Positions 63,183-64,000 of a DNA stretch of 64,000 nt are shown here, in pieces. Made by a program: the position numbers and the translations under genes. The first letter of the stretch is position 1; every line of letters starts with the position of its first letter. The notes below the pieces were generated by a model that did not search any database, was not told the DNA's origin, and saw only the letters and a list, made by a program, of their open reading frames with translations. The stretch is from Kangsaoukella pontilimi (GTDB taxonomy: Bacteria > Pseudomonadota > Alphaproteobacteria > Rhodobacterales > Rhodobacteraceae), in the NCBI RefSeq assembly GCF_009830125.1, contig NZ_WUPT01000002.1, positions 248,001-312,000 of the forward strand. Direction: 5' to 3'.

Positions 63183-64000
63183 CCACGTTCCGCGCCTTGC
63201 CGCGCTGTATCTTCAGGTACCGCTCCCGCAGGATGATCAGTACGCCTGCCGCAATAACGATTGCGGCGCCCAGCATCATCATCGCCGTCGGCACCTCGTC
63301 GAACCAGACGAAGCCGATCGTCACCGCAAACAGCATCGACGAATACTCGAACGGCGCGATGATCGAGGCATCGGCGTAGCGATACGAGCTTGTCAGCAAA
63401 ATCTGGCCGGTGCCCCCCACCAGCCCCGCACCCAGAAGGTAGAGAAGCGTCTCGCCGGACGGCACCTTCCACCCGAAGGGCAGGGTGATCAGCGATAGAA
63501 GCGTCGCGGTGATCGAGAAATAGAAGACGATGGCGGCGGTGTTTTCCGTCTCGACCAGACGCCGCACGAAGACCTGCGCCAGAGCGGCGCAGAAAGAGCC
63601 GGTCAGCACGATCATTGTGCCGAAGGCCAGCATCGGGTCGAAGGGCGCGTCGCTGCCGAAGGCGGACAGGCGCGGCCAGAGGATGATCAGCACGCCCACC
63701 ATCCCCATGCCCACGGCGGTCAGGCGCACCTTGCGGATCGTCTCGCCCAGAAACATCGCCGCCAGGATCACCACGAAAAGCGGCATCGCGTATTGGATGG
63801 CCTTCACCTCGTAGAGCGGCAGGATCGCTAGACCGGCAAAGCTCATGCCCATCGCCATGGTGCCGATCAGGCCGCGCCAGAGGTGCCCGAGCGGGTTCTC
63901 GGTCTTCAGGCCGGTGCCCAACTGGCCCTGCCAGGCCAGCCAGCCGATGATCACGGGAAGCGCGAAGAACGAGCGGAAGAACACGGTCTCCCCCGGCGGG
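63166..64000 (-). CDS. EamA/DMT-family transporter (5' end beyond window)
   Basis: Open frame to the right edge; at least 277 residues. Two EamA repeats with about nine hydrophobic segments (LPLYEVKAIQYAMPLFVVIL, STSYRYAD-like YRYADASIIAPFEYSSML). GTG at 63984 is inside the domain (FFRSFFALPV), so the true start lies outside the window. Overlaps the opposing gene by 17 bases. Confidence 0.85.
   Translation of the reverse strand, partial: PPGETVFFRSFFALPVIIGWLAWQGQLGTGLKTENPLGHLWRGLIGTMAMGMSFAGLAILPLYEVKAIQYAMPLFVVILAAMFLGETIRKVRLTAVGMGMVGVLIILWPRLSAFGSDAPFDPMLAFGTMIVLTGSFCAALAQVFVRRLVETENTAAIVFYFSITATLLSLITLPFGWKVPSGETLLYLLGAGLVGGTGQILLTSSYRYADASIIAPFEYSSMLFAVTIGFVWFDEVPTAMMMLGAAIVIAAGVLIILRERYLKIQRGKARNVVTKYG

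Noticed and set aside
1-64000. Prophage, insertion sequence, CRISPR array, tRNA or rRNA
   Set aside because: No transposase, integrase or phage structural frames, no regular spacer-repeat array, and no tRNA-like cloverleaf recognised by eye. A tRNA scan would be decisive.

Overview
The window is a contiguous piece of a high-GC alphaproteobacterial chromosome, most probably from the order Rhodobacterales (Roseobacter/Paracoccaceae group). The order-level call rests on gene content and order: dnaK-dnaJ next to an AlkB-like gene, lptC-lptA-lptB-hpf-ptsN, a SUV3-type helicase followed by an S4 gene, fdxA and carD, the petP/petR regulator pair, HDAC-xseB-ispA-dxs, and a recurring GC-rich intergenic double-hairpin repeat. 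It is almost entirely chromosomal coding sequence with short spacers. I see no rRNA, tRNA, insertion sequence, prophage, CRISPR array or replication origin.

Layout. 1-5 kb: radC (cut by the left edge), dnaJ and dnaK on the minus strand with a candidate heat-shock promoter, then an AlkB-like dioxygenase. 4.7-14.8 kb: a surface-polysaccharide locus. An ABC-2 export permease and an SH3-domain protein lie on the minus strand. Divergent from them is a tight plus-strand run: cysQ, a GT2 glycosyltransferase, galU, a GT4 glycosyltransferase, a Glyco_tranf_2_4-type transferase, a core-2/I-branching (GT14) transferase with a large extra C-terminal region, and a two-module sulfotransferase. Together these could supply UDP-glucose, assemble and sulfate a glycan, recycle PAP and export the product. 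14.8-20.7 kb: ptsN, hpf, the LPS-transport genes lptBAC, and an argH operon whose tail holds two tiny lipoproteins, a DUF2834 protein and RNase D, all joined by stop/start overlaps. 20.7-27.5 kb: a TlpA-like thioredoxin, an OmpA-domain protein, the SUV3-like helicase, an S4 protein whose only usable start is CTG, fdxA, carD and arfB.

27.7-39.8 kb: a queuosine-precursor transporter, a phytase-like esterase, mepA, a UMF1-family MFS protein, a thioesterase, yggT, the thiBPQ thiamine transporter under a clear TPP riboswitch, aroC with an overlapping HD hydrolase, a Trx/CcdA pair and an EamA exporter. 40.0-45.8 kb: a compact operon of a PfkB sugar kinase, a fucose/arabinose-isomerase-like protein and EutB/EutC-type enzymes, followed by a class III aminotransferase. 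This combination is the least familiar metabolic arrangement in the window. 45.9-56.1 kb: an aldo/keto reductase divergent from an AraC regulator, HU, AMP nucleosidase, an SDR protein, an AraC-led run of an NmrA-like protein plus small membrane proteins, a HAD-like protein lacking the catalytic aspartates, and a BASS transporter. 56.1-64 kb: dxs, ispA, xseB and an HDAC-family deacetylase as one operon, petR/petP, ilvE, a membrane protein, and an EamA transporter cut by the right edge.

No single stretch is demonstrably a new biological system. The best candidates for a second look are the repeat family, the kinase-isomerase-EutB-EutC operon, the two-module sulfotransferase in its glycan cluster, the HAD pseudoenzyme, and several well-formed palindromes or hairpins beside carD, petP and arfB. 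All function calls come from reading the sequence and general family knowledge; no database search was run.
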